Origin: Nonomuraea typhae
GTDB taxonomy: Bacteria > Actinomycetota > Actinomycetes > Streptosporangiales > Streptosporangiaceae
DNA: 64,000 nt
Direction of reading: 5' to 3'
NCBI RefSeq assembly: GCF_009760925.1
Contig: NZ_VRLV01000009.1
Location: forward strand, 248,001 to 312,000
This document shows, one piece after another, positions 43,401 to 52,229 of the stretch. The notes beneath the pieces were generated by a model that made no database searches, had not been told where the DNA came from, and saw only the letters and a list, made by a program, of their open reading frames with translations. A program made the translations under genes and the position numbers. Position 1 is the first letter of the stretch; every line of letters starts with the position of its first letter.

Positions 43401-43422
43401 GCGGTGCCTTCTGTGGAGGTGG

Positions 43423-44133
43423 TCATGCGTTCGCTCCTGTGATGGCGGCGACGATCTCTTCCCGGGTGGCGGTAGCCGTACCGAAGACTCCGGCGTTGCG
43501 TCCCAGGCGCAGCACCACGACCCGGTCGCTCACCGCCCGCACGTCGGCGAGGTTGTGCGAGATGACCAGCACCGCCAGCCCGCGCTCGCGCAGGCGGCCG
43601 ATGAGCGCGAGCACCTGCGCGGTCTGCTCCACGCCCAGCGCGGCGGTCGGCTCGTCCAGGATGACCAGGCGCGGCTCGCCCAGCAGGGCCCGCGCGATCG
43701 CCACCGACTGGCGCTGGCCGCCCGAGAGCATCGCCACCGGCACCCGGATGTCGCGGATGCGCACGTCGAGCTGGGAAAGAAGGTCGCGGGTGCGGCGTTC
43801 CATGCTGATGTGGCGGAGGAGGCGGCTTTCGTTGCCGAGGAAGAGGTTGCCGACGACGTCGAGGTTCTCGCAGAGCGCCAGGTCCTGGTAGACGGTGGCG
43901 ATGCCGAGCGCCTGCGCGTCGCGGGGGCCAGTGATCCGCACCTGCCGGCCGTCCATCGTGATCGAGCCGGCGTCCGGGAGCACCACGCCCGAGATGGCCT
44001 TGACCAGGGTGGACTTGCCCGCGCCGTTGTCGCCCATGAGCGCGACGACTTCGCCGGGGCGCAGGTCCAGGCTCGCTCCGTCGAGGGCCTGGACCGCGCC
44101 GTACCGCTTGGTGATCCCCGAGGCTGAGATCAT
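43423..44133 (-). CDS. Sugar ABC transporter ATPase, single-domain form
   Basis: 236 residues with one complete nucleotide-binding domain: Walker A LMGDNGAGKSTLVKAISG, Q-loop VYQDLALCENLD, signature AMLSGGQRQSVAIARAL, Walker B RLVILDEPTAALG, H-loop VISHNLADV. CUT2 ATPases (XylG, RbsA) are normally about 500 residues with two domains; this half-length form is known in some actinobacterial systems and would work as a homodimer. Starts immediately after the binding-protein stop. Confidence 0.93.
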   Translation of the reverse strand: MISASGITKRYGAVQALDGASLDLRPGEVVALMGDNGAGKSTLVKAISGVVLPDAGSITMDGRQVRITGPRDAQALGIATVYQDLALCENLDVVGNLFLGNESRLLRHISMERRTRDLLSQLDVRIRDIRVPVAMLSGGQRQSVAIARALLGEPRLVILDEPTAALGVEQTAQVLALIGRLRERGLAVLVISHNLADVRAVSDRVVVLRLGRNAGVFGTATATREEIVAAITGANA

Positions 44134-45234
44134 CTACTGGATGCCGTTCTTCTCGCAGGCCGCCTTGACCTCGGCGGTGCAGATCTGGTCGACGGTGTAG
44201 AACTTGTCCTTCACGATCGTGTCCTTGACCTTGTCGGCGGTGACCGGGATCGGGTCGAGGAGGAAGGCCGGGATGTCGGCGGTGCCGTTGCTGACCTTGG
44301 CCGGAGCCGTGGGGGACTGGCCGTTGACGAGGGCGACGGCGAGTTCGGCGGACTTTTCGGCTTCGGCCCTGATGTTCAGATATATGGTCATGTGCTGCTC
44401 GCCGGTGAGAATGCGGTGAATGGCGGCGAGTTCCGCGTCCTGCCCGGTGATCGGCGGCAGCGTCTTGTACCCGGCTCGCTTCATCGCCGCGATCGCGCCG
44501 CCCGCCATTCCGTCGTTGGCGCTGAGCACACCCACGATCTTGTCCCGGCCCAGCGCGGTGATCGCCTGCTCCATCTGCTGCTGCGCCTTGTCCGGGCTCC
44601 AGTCCGGCGTGTCGAACTCCCGGCCCACCGTGACCTTGCCGTCCAGGACGCTCTTGGCGCCCTTCTTGTAGTCGGCCGAACTCGGGTCCGTCGGCGAGCC
44701 GTGGATCATCACGATCTCGCCCTTGGCCGTCGTCCCCCGGGCGTCGAGCGCGTCCAGCAGCGCCTGGCCCTGCATCTCGCCGACCCGGACATTGTTGAAC
44801 GACACGTAGTACGCGTAGTCGATGCCCGAGATCAACCGGTCATAGGCGATGACCGGGATCTGCTTCTGCTTCGCCTGGTTGACCAGCGGCGCCACGGCGG
44901 CCGCGTCCACCGCGTCCAGAACCAGCACGTTCGCGCCCTGCGTGATGGCCGCTTCGACCTGTTGCTGCTGCTTGGCGGCATCCTGGTCGGCGTTGCTGTA
45001 AAGGATCTCGCAGGCGGCGCAGAGCTCCTTCACCTTGGCCTCGAACAGCGGGCGGTCGAACGCCTCGTAGCGGGTGGTCTTCGACTCGGGTAAGAAGAGG
45101 GCGATCTTCTTGGCGGACTGGGCGGGTTGTCCGGCGGTGGATGGTTGGGCGCTGGCCGTGGTACCCCCGCCGGTGCCGCATCCGGCCAGCAGCATGATCG
45201 CGGCGGCGACGGGGGCCATCACTGCTCGGTGCAT
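44134..45234 (-). CDS. XylF/RbsB-type sugar-binding lipoprotein
   Basis: 366-residue periplasmic-binding-protein type 1 lipoprotein. Signal peptide with lipobox MLLAGC; mature part starts GTGGGTTASA. Family features: KKIALFLPESKTTRYEAFD, TQGANVLVLDAVDAAAVAPL, IAYDRLISGIDYAYYVSFNN, GVLSANDGMAGGAIAAM. The dual YDR/YYVSF pattern is that of xylose-binding XylF proteins, so xylose or a related pentose is plausible. GAGGA lies about 10 nt upstream of the ATG. First gene of the operon. Confidence 0.93.
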   Translation of the reverse strand: MHRAVMAPVAAAIMLLAGCGTGGGTTASAQPSTAGQPAQSAKKIALFLPESKTTRYEAFDRPLFEAKVKELCAACEILYSNADQDAAKQQQQVEAAITQGANVLVLDAVDAAAVAPLVNQAKQKQIPVIAYDRLISGIDYAYYVSFNNVRVGEMQGQALLDALDARGTTAKGEIVMIHGSPTDPSSADYKKGAKSVLDGKVTVGREFDTPDWSPDKAQQQMEQAITALGRDKIVGVLSANDGMAGGAIAAMKRAGYKTLPPITGQDAELAAIHRILTGEQHMTIYLNIRAEAEKSAELAVALVNGQSPTAPAKVSNGTADIPAFLLDPIPVTADKVKDTIVKDKFYTVDQICTAEVKAACEKNGIQ

Positions 45235-45384
45235 CGCGCATCGTTCCTCTCGTGCAGCCTTCGGGCCGGGGCCTTGGTCTCCGTCCGGGCGGAGAGGGCC
45301 GGCGCGGCTGCTTCCGGGTTGGGGTGTGATCTCTTGGCTCGCCCGGGGAACCGGCTGGACGTCCGTGGTGGATCAAGGGGCTAG

Positions 45385-45408
45385 TTGGTAAGAAAGGTAA
45401 TTTACTAT
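45385..45408. promoter_or_regulatory. Candidate ROK-repressor operator in the divergent sugar promoter
   Basis: AT-rich island in the 215-nt gap: GGTAA occurs twice (45387-45391 and 45396-45400), and GTAATTTAC (45397-45405) is a 9-bp palindrome; TACTAT (45403-45408) could be the -10 for the repressor gene. Position between the sugar operon and its ROK regulator is the main support. Confidence 0.45.
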
Positions 45409-45449
45409 CCGCCGCGTTGGCTAGAGTCTGCCGGGAAGGGGAGGTCACG

Positions 45450-46670
45450 GTGCGAAGCGAGCTGGGAAACCCGCGTCTGTTGCGGGTCATGAACGAACGA
45501 CGGCTACTTGATCAGCTCCATCGCGAGGGCCCCGCCTCCAGGGCCGACCTCGCCAAGGTCACCGGGCTGTCCAAGCCCACGGTCTCCGCCGCGCTCGCCG
45601 GGCTGGCGGAGGACGGGCTGGTTCACCTGGTCGGAGAGGTGTCCGGGCGACCGGGGCCCATCACCTCGCTCTACGACGTCAACGCCGCTTCCGCCCACGT
45701 GGCCGGGATCGACATCGGGCACGACTGGATCAGGGTGGCGGTGGCCGACCTCCGGGGGGCGTTCGCCGGCCGTACCGACGGGCGGAACACCGCGCGGACC
45801 TCGGCCGAACTCGGTGAGCTGGTCGGCGAACTCGCGCGGGCGGCGGCCAGGGAAGCCGAGCTGGACTGGTCGGCGATCACCTGCGCCGTCGTGGGTTCGC
45901 CCGGTGTGTACGACCCGGGGGCCGGGCGGCTGGACTTCGCGCCGAACCTGCCCGGCCCGGACCTGGCCGACCGGCTGCGGGCGGCGCTCGCCGTCGATCT
46001 GGTCATCGAGAACGACATCAACCTGGCCGCCGTGGGCGAGCATGTTTATGGGGAAGGGCGGGGTAAGTCCAACTTCGCGCTGGTGTCCATCGGCACCGGC
46101 GTCGGGATGGGGATCGTGGTCAACGGCGAGTTGTACGTCGGGGCACGAGGGGCGGCCGGCGAAGTGTCCTACCTGCCCGCCACCGACGACGCCACCCCGC
46201 ACTCCGCCGACGACACCGCCCAGCACGCCGCCGGCGGGCCCGGGCCCCGTCCGGCCGACGCCGACATGCGGGAACACGGGGCGACCGAAACCGTCGCCGC
46301 CGCCCCCGGCGTGGTGCGCGCGGCCCGGGCGGCCGGGCTGTCGCTGGGCACGGCCAAGGAGATCTTCGCCGCCGCCGAGCGCGGGGACGCCGCCGCCCTC
46401 TCGGTGGTCACGGCGGAGGGGCGCCGGATCGGCGGACTCCTGGTGGCCGTGGCCGCCGTCCTCGACCCGGAGGTGATCGTGCTGACCGGCGGCGTAGGCC
46501 ACAACCTGGACCTCCTCGGCACCGCCCTCGAAACCCGGATAGCCGAACTCGGCCCCCTCCGGCCCACGGTCGTGGCCAGCGCTTTGGGGGACAGTGGGGT
46601 CCTCCTGGGCGCCGTGGCCCACGCCCAGGCCCGCGCCTGGGACCTGATCTTCACTGCCCGCATGGCGTGA
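45450..46670 (+). CDS. ROK-family transcriptional repressor (XylR/NagC-like)
   Basis: 406 residues. N-terminal winged helix (LHREGPASRADLAKVTGLSK, PTVSAALAGLAEDGLVH) and a ROK sugar-binding domain (HVAGIDIGHDWIRVAVADLR, VIENDINLAAVGEHVYGEGR, VSIGTGVGMGIVVNGELYVG). The usual zinc cysteines after the GEVSYLP segment are missing and replaced by a Pro/Ala/Asp-rich insert. The GTG at 45450 has GGGGAGG 5 nt upstream, so the TTG at 45417 is not used. Divergent from the sugar ABC operon, which it probably represses until the sugar binds. Confidence 0.93.
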   Translation: MRSELGNPRLLRVMNERRLLDQLHREGPASRADLAKVTGLSKPTVSAALAGLAEDGLVHLVGEVSGRPGPITSLYDVNAASAHVAGIDIGHDWIRVAVADLRGAFAGRTDGRNTARTSAELGELVGELARAAAREAELDWSAITCAVVGSPGVYDPGAGRLDFAPNLPGPDLADRLRAALAVDLVIENDINLAAVGEHVYGEGRGKSNFALVSIGTGVGMGIVVNGELYVGARGAAGEVSYLPATDDATPHSADDTAQHAAGGPGPRPADADMREHGATETVAAAPGVVRAARAAGLSLGTAKEIFAAAERGDAAALSVVTAEGRRIGGLLVAVAAVLDPEVIVLTGGVGHNLDLLGTALETRIAELGPLRPTVVASALGDSGVLLGAVAHAQARAWDLIFTARMA

Positions 46671-46903
46671 CCGGCGGTCTTCCGGCAGGCGCTGATCGGG
46701 CAACCGGGTGGCTAGGGGGTGCCTTGGCCGGGAGCTTGTGTGGCTGAGGGGATTGCCTTGGCCGGCCGGCGGGGCGCTCGTAACGGCGGCACGCCACCCC
46801 CGCTGGACGACCGTTTCCTGGACGGGCGGATCCGCGTGCGGTGGGTGGCGTTACGCCGGCTTCGCCGTACTGACTAGAGCGGCACTGACCTGAGCCGTAC
46901 TGA

Positions 46904-47515
46904 CTAGAGCAGCGTTGCGATCGGCAGGGATGGGGCGGGCGCGCGGCCGAGCTTCTTCAGCTGGGCCGTGTGCTTGACGCCCTTCGGGTCGGGGCGGACG
47001 GCGCCGACGAAGGACTGGCGGCGCCAGGAACTGAGGCGTTCCTCCTTGACCACGTCGCCCGAACGCGGCGAGTGAACCATGAAACCGCGCTTGGAGATCA
47101 TGCCCACGTGGCCCAGGCCGGAGAAGAAGACCAGGTCGCCGGGCTTCAGGTTCTTCCAGGTGATCTTCTTGTCGAACGCCCGGTACTGCTGCGCGGCGGT
47201 GCGCGGGAGTTCGATGCCGGCGGATTCGTAGGCCCGCAGCATGAGGCCCGAGCAGTCATAGCCGCGCTTGCTGGCACCGCCCCAGACGTAGGGGGTGCCG
47301 CGCTTGTCCATGGCGTAGGAGAGGGCCTGCTTCCAGGCGGGCTTCTCGGCCGGCTCCTGCTGGACGGTCTGGTCGTCGGGGGTGACGGGGGTGCTCGGCG
47401 TGGTGGGTGCGGGGGTGGTGGGGGTGTTCGGCGTGGCGGATGCGGGGGAGGTGATGGTGGCCGCCGTGGCTCCCGTGATCACGAAGAGAGCGGCGGTCGC
47501 GATGATGCGAGACAG
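46904..47515 (-). CDS. Secreted NlpC/P60 peptidoglycan endopeptidase
   Basis: Papain-like D,L-endopeptidase acting on the wall. Catalytic Cys88 in YDCSGLM, His in GLGHVGMIS, further polar residue in FMVHSPRSG. A Pro/Thr linker (TPNTPTTPAPTTPSTPVTP) separates it from the signal sequence. The first standard start (GTG 47482) would cut the signal peptide; a CTG at 47515 gives MSRIIATAALFVITGATAAT and has AAGGA 7 nt upstream, so I annotate the rarer CTG start (203 residues). If wrong, the protein is 192 residues from 47482. Confidence 0.88.
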   Translation of the reverse strand: MSRIIATAALFVITGATAATITSPASATPNTPTTPAPTTPSTPVTPDDQTVQQEPAEKPAWKQALSYAMDKRGTPYVWGGASKRGYDCSGLMLRAYESAGIELPRTAAQQYRAFDKKITWKNLKPGDLVFFSGLGHVGMISKRGFMVHSPRSGDVVKEERLSSWRRQSFVGAVRPDPKGVKHTAQLKKLGRAPAPSLPIATLL

Positions 47516-47762
47516 GGGTCTGTCCTTCCATACGGCCGGCCGGGTTAGCTGTCGGGCTCGGGCCTGGAAGTGGCCCTACGGCGTGGGGAAACGCCGATTC
47601 GCCCCATGGAGAAAGGTGGGTCCCCGGCTCCACGCTCGGTTGCGTGGATTAGGCGTCTGGGACTTTAACGAAACAGTCAAAGCGTGGCAAATCGGTCAAA
47701 ACGGATTGTCCGAAAAATGAGATGGTGTGCTCGTCAGGCGAGACACCCGGTAAGGTGCACCC

Positions 47763-48818
47763 ATGGAGTCGCGCAGCATTCGCCTGGCCGTCATCCCCGG
47801 GGACGGCATCGGTACCGAAGTCGTCACCGAAGGTCTCAAGGTTCTCGAGGCCGTCGGCCCCAAGTTCGACATCACGCACTACGACCTTGGCGCGGACCGC
47901 TACGCCAGGACCGGCGAGGTCCTGCCCGACTCCGTACTCCAGGAGCTACGCGGCTACGACGCCATCCTCCTCGGCGCCGTCGGCGACCCCCGCAAGGTGC
48001 CGCCCGGCCTGCTGGAGCGCGACCTGCTGCTGCGCATCCGCTTTGACTTCGACCACTACGTCAACCTGCGCCCGGTCAAGCTGCTGCCCGGTGTCGAAAC
48101 CCCGCTCGCCGACACCCCGGCCGAGAACATCGACATCGTCGTCGTCCGCGAGGGCACCGAATCCCTCTACGCCGGCACCGGTGGCGCCATGCGCAAGGGC
48201 ACGCCGTACGAGGTCGCCACACAGGAGTCCATCAACACCGCCTACGGCGTCGAGCGCGTCGTCCGCTACGCCTTCGCCAAGGCGAAGACCCGGCCGCGCA
48301 AGAAGCTCACGCTCGTCCACAAGACCAACGTGCTCGCCTACGCCGGCGACCTCTGGCAGCGCACCTTCGACCGCGTGGCCGAGGAATACCCCGAGGTCAC
48401 CACCGACTACGTGCACATCGACGCGGCCACCATGTACTTCGTCAACCAGCCCGAGCGCTTCGACGTGATCGTCACCGACAACCTCTTCGGCGACATCATC
48501 ACCGACCTTGGCGCCGCCGTCGCCGGCGGCATCGGCCTGGCCGCCAGCGGCAACATCAACCCCGAGGGGGCCGCGCCCAGCATGTTCGAGCCGGTGCACG
48601 GCAGCGCGCCCGACATCGCCGGCCAGAACAAGGCCGACCCCACCGCCACCATCCTCTCGGTCGCCATGCTCCTGGACCACCTCGGCCTCACCCAGGAGGC
48701 CGCGCGCGTCGAGCAGGCGGTGGCCGACGACATCGTGGAACGGCTGGCCGGCTGGGGCAGCCGCACCACCCACGAAATCGGCGACGACATCGCCGCCCGA
48801 GTATCCGGCGGCGCCTGA
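47763..48818 (+). CDS. leuB: 3-isopropylmalate dehydrogenase
   Basis: Oxidative decarboxylation of 3-isopropylmalate in leucine synthesis, NAD+ dependent. 351 residues. Family signatures: LAVIPGDGIGTEVV, ILLGAVGDPRKVPPGLLERD, LRIRFDFDHYVNLRPVKL, VDIVVVREGTE-type region, and VTDNLFGDIITDLGAAVAGG plus FEPVHGSAPDIAGQNKADP. The ATG at 47763 follows TAAGGT by exactly 6 nt, so it is leaderless. The 5' region is not attenuator-like. No leuCD nearby. Confidence 0.97.
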   Translation: MESRSIRLAVIPGDGIGTEVVTEGLKVLEAVGPKFDITHYDLGADRYARTGEVLPDSVLQELRGYDAILLGAVGDPRKVPPGLLERDLLLRIRFDFDHYVNLRPVKLLPGVETPLADTPAENIDIVVVREGTESLYAGTGGAMRKGTPYEVATQESINTAYGVERVVRYAFAKAKTRPRKKLTLVHKTNVLAYAGDLWQRTFDRVAEEYPEVTTDYVHIDAATMYFVNQPERFDVIVTDNLFGDIITDLGAAVAGGIGLAASGNINPEGAAPSMFEPVHGSAPDIAGQNKADPTATILSVAMLLDHLGLTQEAARVEQAVADDIVERLAGWGSRTTHEIGDDIAARVSGGA

Positions 48819-49565
48819 CGCCGCCGGTCACACCGGTTCACGAGCAGCGCGCCGTACCACCGCGAACCGACCCCATCCGTCGTCAGCTCAACCCCGCAGA
48901 GTCCGCGCCCCAGGGCACGGACAGCGACCTGCGAGTCCCGCCGGCCCCGCCGTCCTCCGCAGTCCACGCAAGGCGCACCCCACCCATGGGTGCCACGTCA
49001 CCAGGTGATCCGCCGAACGCGTGGACGGTTGCGAACCACGGGCCGTTGGATACCCCGGGTCGAGGGGAACAGGAGCCGCCGGGATGCCGAGCGGAGCCGC
49101 CAGGATTCTGAGTGGACCCCACCGGGGCGCACCGGAGCCCTGACCGGGACCCGCCGGGAGCCTGGCCGGGATCCGCCGGAACCCTGACCGGGCCCGGCGC
49201 CCCGAGCGCAGCCCGCCGGAACCTGGGGCGGGACCCGCCGGAACTCCGAGCGGAGCCTCAGGATCCGAACGGGAGCTCCAGGAACCCGGACCCGGGTCCC
49301 AAGCTGACCACGGCCCTCGGCCGATCCCTCCCAGCCCCCAAGGGCAGGGACCGGTCGGCGAGGAGGTTCGCAAGGAGAGCGAAGATCTTGACCCGAGACC
49401 CCCGGGAACCCCTGACCGGACCCCGAGGACCTCGACGACGACCAGCGGAAACCCCCCGCACAAGGTCTTCAGATCTTCGCCCCAACGGCGCAACGTGAAG
49501 CCCACGTAACCGACCGAGTACGCGGCCCAGGCGCCCCCAGCGCTCTCGCGGCCGCCTGCCCACCC
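48819..49565. other. Long gap with degenerate repeats; no gene recognised
   Basis: About 750 nt between leuB and the ilvE upstream terminator. Between about 49060 and 49300 a degenerate repeat of about 22 nt recurs (type CGGGATCCGCCGGAACCCTG), four to six copies. Open frames on both strands here have no RBS and low-complexity Gly/Pro/Arg translations, so I do not call genes. The remainder shows nothing recognisable. Confidence 0.6.
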
Positions 49566-49602
49566 AACGCCCGGTGGCTCGCGAGAGCTATCGGGCGTTT
49601 TC
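49566..49602 (+). terminator. Tetraloop hairpin with T-tract upstream of ilvE
   Basis: A 15-bp stem (AACGCCCGGTGGCTC at 49566-49580) closed by a GCGA tetraloop, then TTTTC. Upstream GCTCTCGCG (49542-49550) is a perfect complement of CGCGAGAGC (49580-49588) in the loop and 3' arm, so an alternative anti-terminator fold exists. Either the end of an upstream transcript or an attenuator of ilvE. Confidence 0.75.
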
Positions 49603-49620
49603 GTCGCGCCCTAACGGTCG

Positions 49621-49641
49621 TCCAATTGGATGCAGTAAGTT
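49621..49641 (+). promoter_or_regulatory. Putative ilvE promoter with palindrome
   Basis: The palindrome TCCAATTGGA (49621-49630) is followed by the -10-like TAAGTT (49636-49641). The -35 is not clear. Predicted 5' UTR about 60 nt with AAGGA before the ATG at 49708. Confidence 0.4.
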
Positions 49642-49707
49642 CCCGTTACCCGATCCGGCGCAGAATGGATTCAGGGTAGTCCTCAGAGAAAGAGAAGGAT
49701 CTCCGTC

Positions 49708-50805
49708 ATGACCACCGCTCAGAAGCTCAGCTTCGACGTGCAGCTATCCGACCACGCTCGCACCGCGGCAGAGCGCGAGGCGGTACTGGCGAACCCCGGT
49801 TTCGGGCAGGCCTTCACCGATCACATGATCTCGATCGACTACACCGAAGGCACTGGCTGGCACGACGCCAGGCTCACGCCGTACGGACCGCTCACCTTCG
49901 ACCCGGCCACCGCCGTCTTCCACTACGCGCAGGAGCTGTTCGAGGGCCTGAAGGCGTACCGTCACGCGAACGGCTCCATCGTCACGTTCCGCCCCTATGC
50001 CAACGCCGCCCGTTTCAATCGTTCCTGTGTGCGCATGGCCATGCCCGAACTGCCGGAAGACGCCTTCGTCGAGTCGCTCGAGCTTCTCGTGCACACCGAT
50101 CGCGAGTGGGTGCCGACCACCGAGGGCCACAGCCTCTACCTGCGCCCGTTCATCATCGCCACCCAGGTCGGTCTCGGCGTCAACTATCCGTCGAAGAGCT
50201 ACCGCTACATGGCCATCGCCTCTCCCGCGGCCTCCTACTTCAGCGGCGGCGTCAAGCCCGTCTCCGTGTGGCTCTCGACCGAGTACACCCGCGCCGCGCC
50301 CGGTGGCACCGGCGCCGCCAAGTGCGGCGGCAACTACGCCGCGGCGTTCGTCGCCCAGCGTGAGGCGGTCGAGAAGGGCTGCGACCAGGTGGTCTGGCTC
50401 GACGCCCACGAGCATCGGTACGTCGAGGAGATGGGCGGCATGAATCTCTTCTTCGTCTACGGCAACAAACTGCTCACCCCGGCGCTCACCGGCACGCTTC
50501 TGCCCGGCATCACCCGCGACTCCATCCTCACCCTCGCCGCCGACCTCGGCCTGGAGGCCGAGGAGGGCCGCCTGTCCATCGAGGAGTGGCAGGCCGGCTG
50601 CGAGTCCGGCGAGCTCACCGAGGTCTTCGCCTGCGGCACCGCGGCCGTGGTCACCCCGGTCGGCTCCGTGAAGGGCGCCGACCGCGCCTGGACCATCGGC
50701 GACGGCACCCCCGGCCCGGTCACCATGCGCATCCGCGACGAACTGGTCGGCATCCAGTACGGCAACCGCCCCGACCAGCACGGCTGGGTCCACAAGATCG
50801 GCTGA
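49708..50805 (+). CDS. ilvE: Branched-chain amino acid aminotransferase
   Basis: PLP-dependent transaminase (fold type IV), last step for Val, Leu and Ile, 365 residues. PLP lysine is Lys205 in TGAAKCGGNYAA; other family features are YAQELFEGLKAYRH, SLYLRPFIIAT, EEMGGMNLFFVY and FACGTAAVVTPVGSV. The ATG at 49708 has AAGGA 8 nt upstream. Monocistronic, ending at a strong bidirectional hairpin. Confidence 0.98.
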   Translation: MTTAQKLSFDVQLSDHARTAAEREAVLANPGFGQAFTDHMISIDYTEGTGWHDARLTPYGPLTFDPATAVFHYAQELFEGLKAYRHANGSIVTFRPYANAARFNRSCVRMAMPELPEDAFVESLELLVHTDREWVPTTEGHSLYLRPFIIATQVGLGVNYPSKSYRYMAIASPAASYFSGGVKPVSVWLSTEYTRAAPGGTGAAKCGGNYAAAFVAQREAVEKGCDQVVWLDAHEHRYVEEMGGMNLFFVYGNKLLTPALTGTLLPGITRDSILTLAADLGLEAEEGRLSIEEWQAGCESGELTEVFACGTAAVVTPVGSVKGADRAWTIGDGTPGPVTMRIRDELVGIQYGNRPDQHGWVHKIG

Positions 50806-50820
50806 CGGTACGGCTTCGCG

Positions 50821-50859
50821 TCGCGCCTGCCCTCTCCCCTCAACCGGGGGCAGGCGCGA
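50821..50859. terminator. Bidirectional terminator between ilvE and the O-methyltransferase
   Basis: Perfect 12-bp stem TCGCGCCTGCCC / GGGCAGGCGCGA with a 15-nt loop, placed between two convergent genes. Confidence 0.75.
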
Positions 50860-50874
50860 CCCCACTCAGGGCCG

Positions 50875-51519
50875 TCAGTTCTTGCGGATCAGCGTGAGCC
50901 CGTCGGAGATCGGCAGGATGGTCGTGGTCACGCGGGGATCTTCCATCACCATGTCGTTGAACTCGCGCATCGCCACCGTCGTCGCGTCGTTCCTGGCCGG
51001 GTCGACTACGTAGCCCGTCCACAGCGTGTTGTCCACCATGATCAGTCCGCCCGGTCGCAGGCGTTCCATCAGCAGTTCGTAGTAGGCGGGATAGCCTTCC
51101 TTGTCCGCGTCGACGAAGGCCAGGTCCACCTGGGCGTCCAGGGCCGGGAGGGTCTCGGTGGCGGGGCCGAGGGTCAGGGTGATGCGGTCGGCCACGCCCG
51201 CCGCCTCCCAGTAGCGCTTGGCGATGGCCGTCCATTCGTCGCTGACGTCGTAGCAGTACAGGTGGCCGCCCGACAGTCCTCTTGCCAGGCACAGGGACGA
51301 GTAGCCGGTGAACGTGCCCAGCTCGACCACCACGGCCGGATTGACGAACTGGGTGAGCATGGTCAGCAGGCGGCCCTGGGAGGCGGAGATCTGCATGCTG
51401 GCCTCGTCGCCGGTGGCTTCGCGGGTCTCGATGGCCAGTTGCTCCAGGAGTGCGTCCGGGTGGGTGGTGTGCTCGTGGATGTACTGGGCGATCGGCTGGT
51501 CGAGGACGAAGTTCTTCAT
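50875..51519 (-). CDS. Class I O-methyltransferase (caffeoyl-CoA/catechol OMT type)
   Basis: 214-residue SAM-dependent O-methyltransferase of the Methyltransf_3 family. Motifs: VVELGTFTGYSSLCLARGL (SAM), LYCYDVSDEW, VDLAFVDADKEGYPAYYELL (metal-binding Asp), GGLIMVDNTLWTG. Divalent-cation dependence follows from the family. The ATG at 51519 is 6 nt after GACAAT, possibly leaderless. The upstream Uma2-like gene ends 14 nt before. Substrate unknown. Confidence 0.93.
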   Translation of the reverse strand: MKNFVLDQPIAQYIHEHTTHPDALLEQLAIETREATGDEASMQISASQGRLLTMLTQFVNPAVVVELGTFTGYSSLCLARGLSGGHLYCYDVSDEWTAIAKRYWEAAGVADRITLTLGPATETLPALDAQVDLAFVDADKEGYPAYYELLMERLRPGGLIMVDNTLWTGYVVDPARNDATTVAMREFNDMVMEDPRVTTTILPISDGLTLIRKN

Positions 51520-51533
51520 GGCGCCATTGTCGA

Positions 51534-52133
51534 TCAGCCGGGCTGGTCTTCGGTGGGTTCGGCGTCGTTGAACACGGCGGTGTCGAGGGTGAGGTTCCAA
51601 GGGGCGGGGAGCGCTAGCCCGGCGCCGAACGTGACCTCGGTGTGGTGGGTGAAGGCCCCCTCGGCAGGAAGGGCGAACAGGTCGGCGGTGGATTTGATGG
51701 GGTCGATGCGGAGGAAGAGGGGGACCCCGGCGGCGGCGTAGGCGGCAGGTTTGTCGTGGTAATCGTCGTTGACGCTGCTGGGGGAGACGACCTCGACGAC
51801 GAGGTGGGTGTCGTCGGCGTAAACCTCGTCTTGGCCCCACATGCGCGGGCGCTTGGAGACGACCACGAGGTCGGGGATGAATCTGTCGGTCTGGGTGCCC
51901 ATGAACAGCTTGATGTTGGTCCACGGCCGCCAGTCACGCTCCATCAGGAAGCCGGTGAGCTGGAAGAGCAGCAGCGCGATGATGTTGTTGTGGAGTCCGG
52001 TCGGCATGGGGCTCACCACGATCCGGCCGTGGATGAGCTCGACACGCTGCGGGTCGAAGTGCGTGCACACCGTTCGATACTGCGCCAGCAGATCGTCCTC
52101 GGCGGCGGTAGGACGCGCGAGAAGTTTGGCCAT
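51534..52133 (-). CDS. Uma2-family putative restriction-endonuclease-fold protein
   Basis: 199 residues. Uma2/DUF820 pattern: RVELIHGRIVVSPMPTGLHN, RFIPDLVVVSK (PD), THLVVEVVSPSSVNDDYHDK (E-x-K-like), KPAAYAAAGVPLFLRIDP. The PD-(D/E)xK fold is predicted for the family, whose members are abundant in actinobacteria and cyanobacteria and mostly without known function. The ATG at 52133 is preferred to the extension to 52247, which enters the divergent gene's promoter. Adjacent to the O-methyltransferase, same strand. Confidence 0.88.
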   Translation of the reverse strand: MAKLLARPTAAEDDLLAQYRTVCTHFDPQRVELIHGRIVVSPMPTGLHNNIIALLLFQLTGFLMERDWRPWTNIKLFMGTQTDRFIPDLVVVSKRPRMWGQDEVYADDTHLVVEVVSPSSVNDDYHDKPAAYAAAGVPLFLRIDPIKSTADLFALPAEGAFTHHTEVTFGAGLALPAPWNLTLDTAVFNDAEPTEDQPG

Positions 52134-52229
52134 GGTTCCATCATCCCCTCCAGAGAGATGAACGCAATGTGATGACAGCACGACCCAAGGTAATGCCACC
52201 TCAAAGTCATCGCAACCTTGTTCGAATAC

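Noticed and set aside
48888..49505. 205-codon minus-strand ORF in the leuB-ilvE gap
   Set aside because: Translation is Gly/Pro/Arg/Ser low complexity produced by the degenerate repeats; no RBS.
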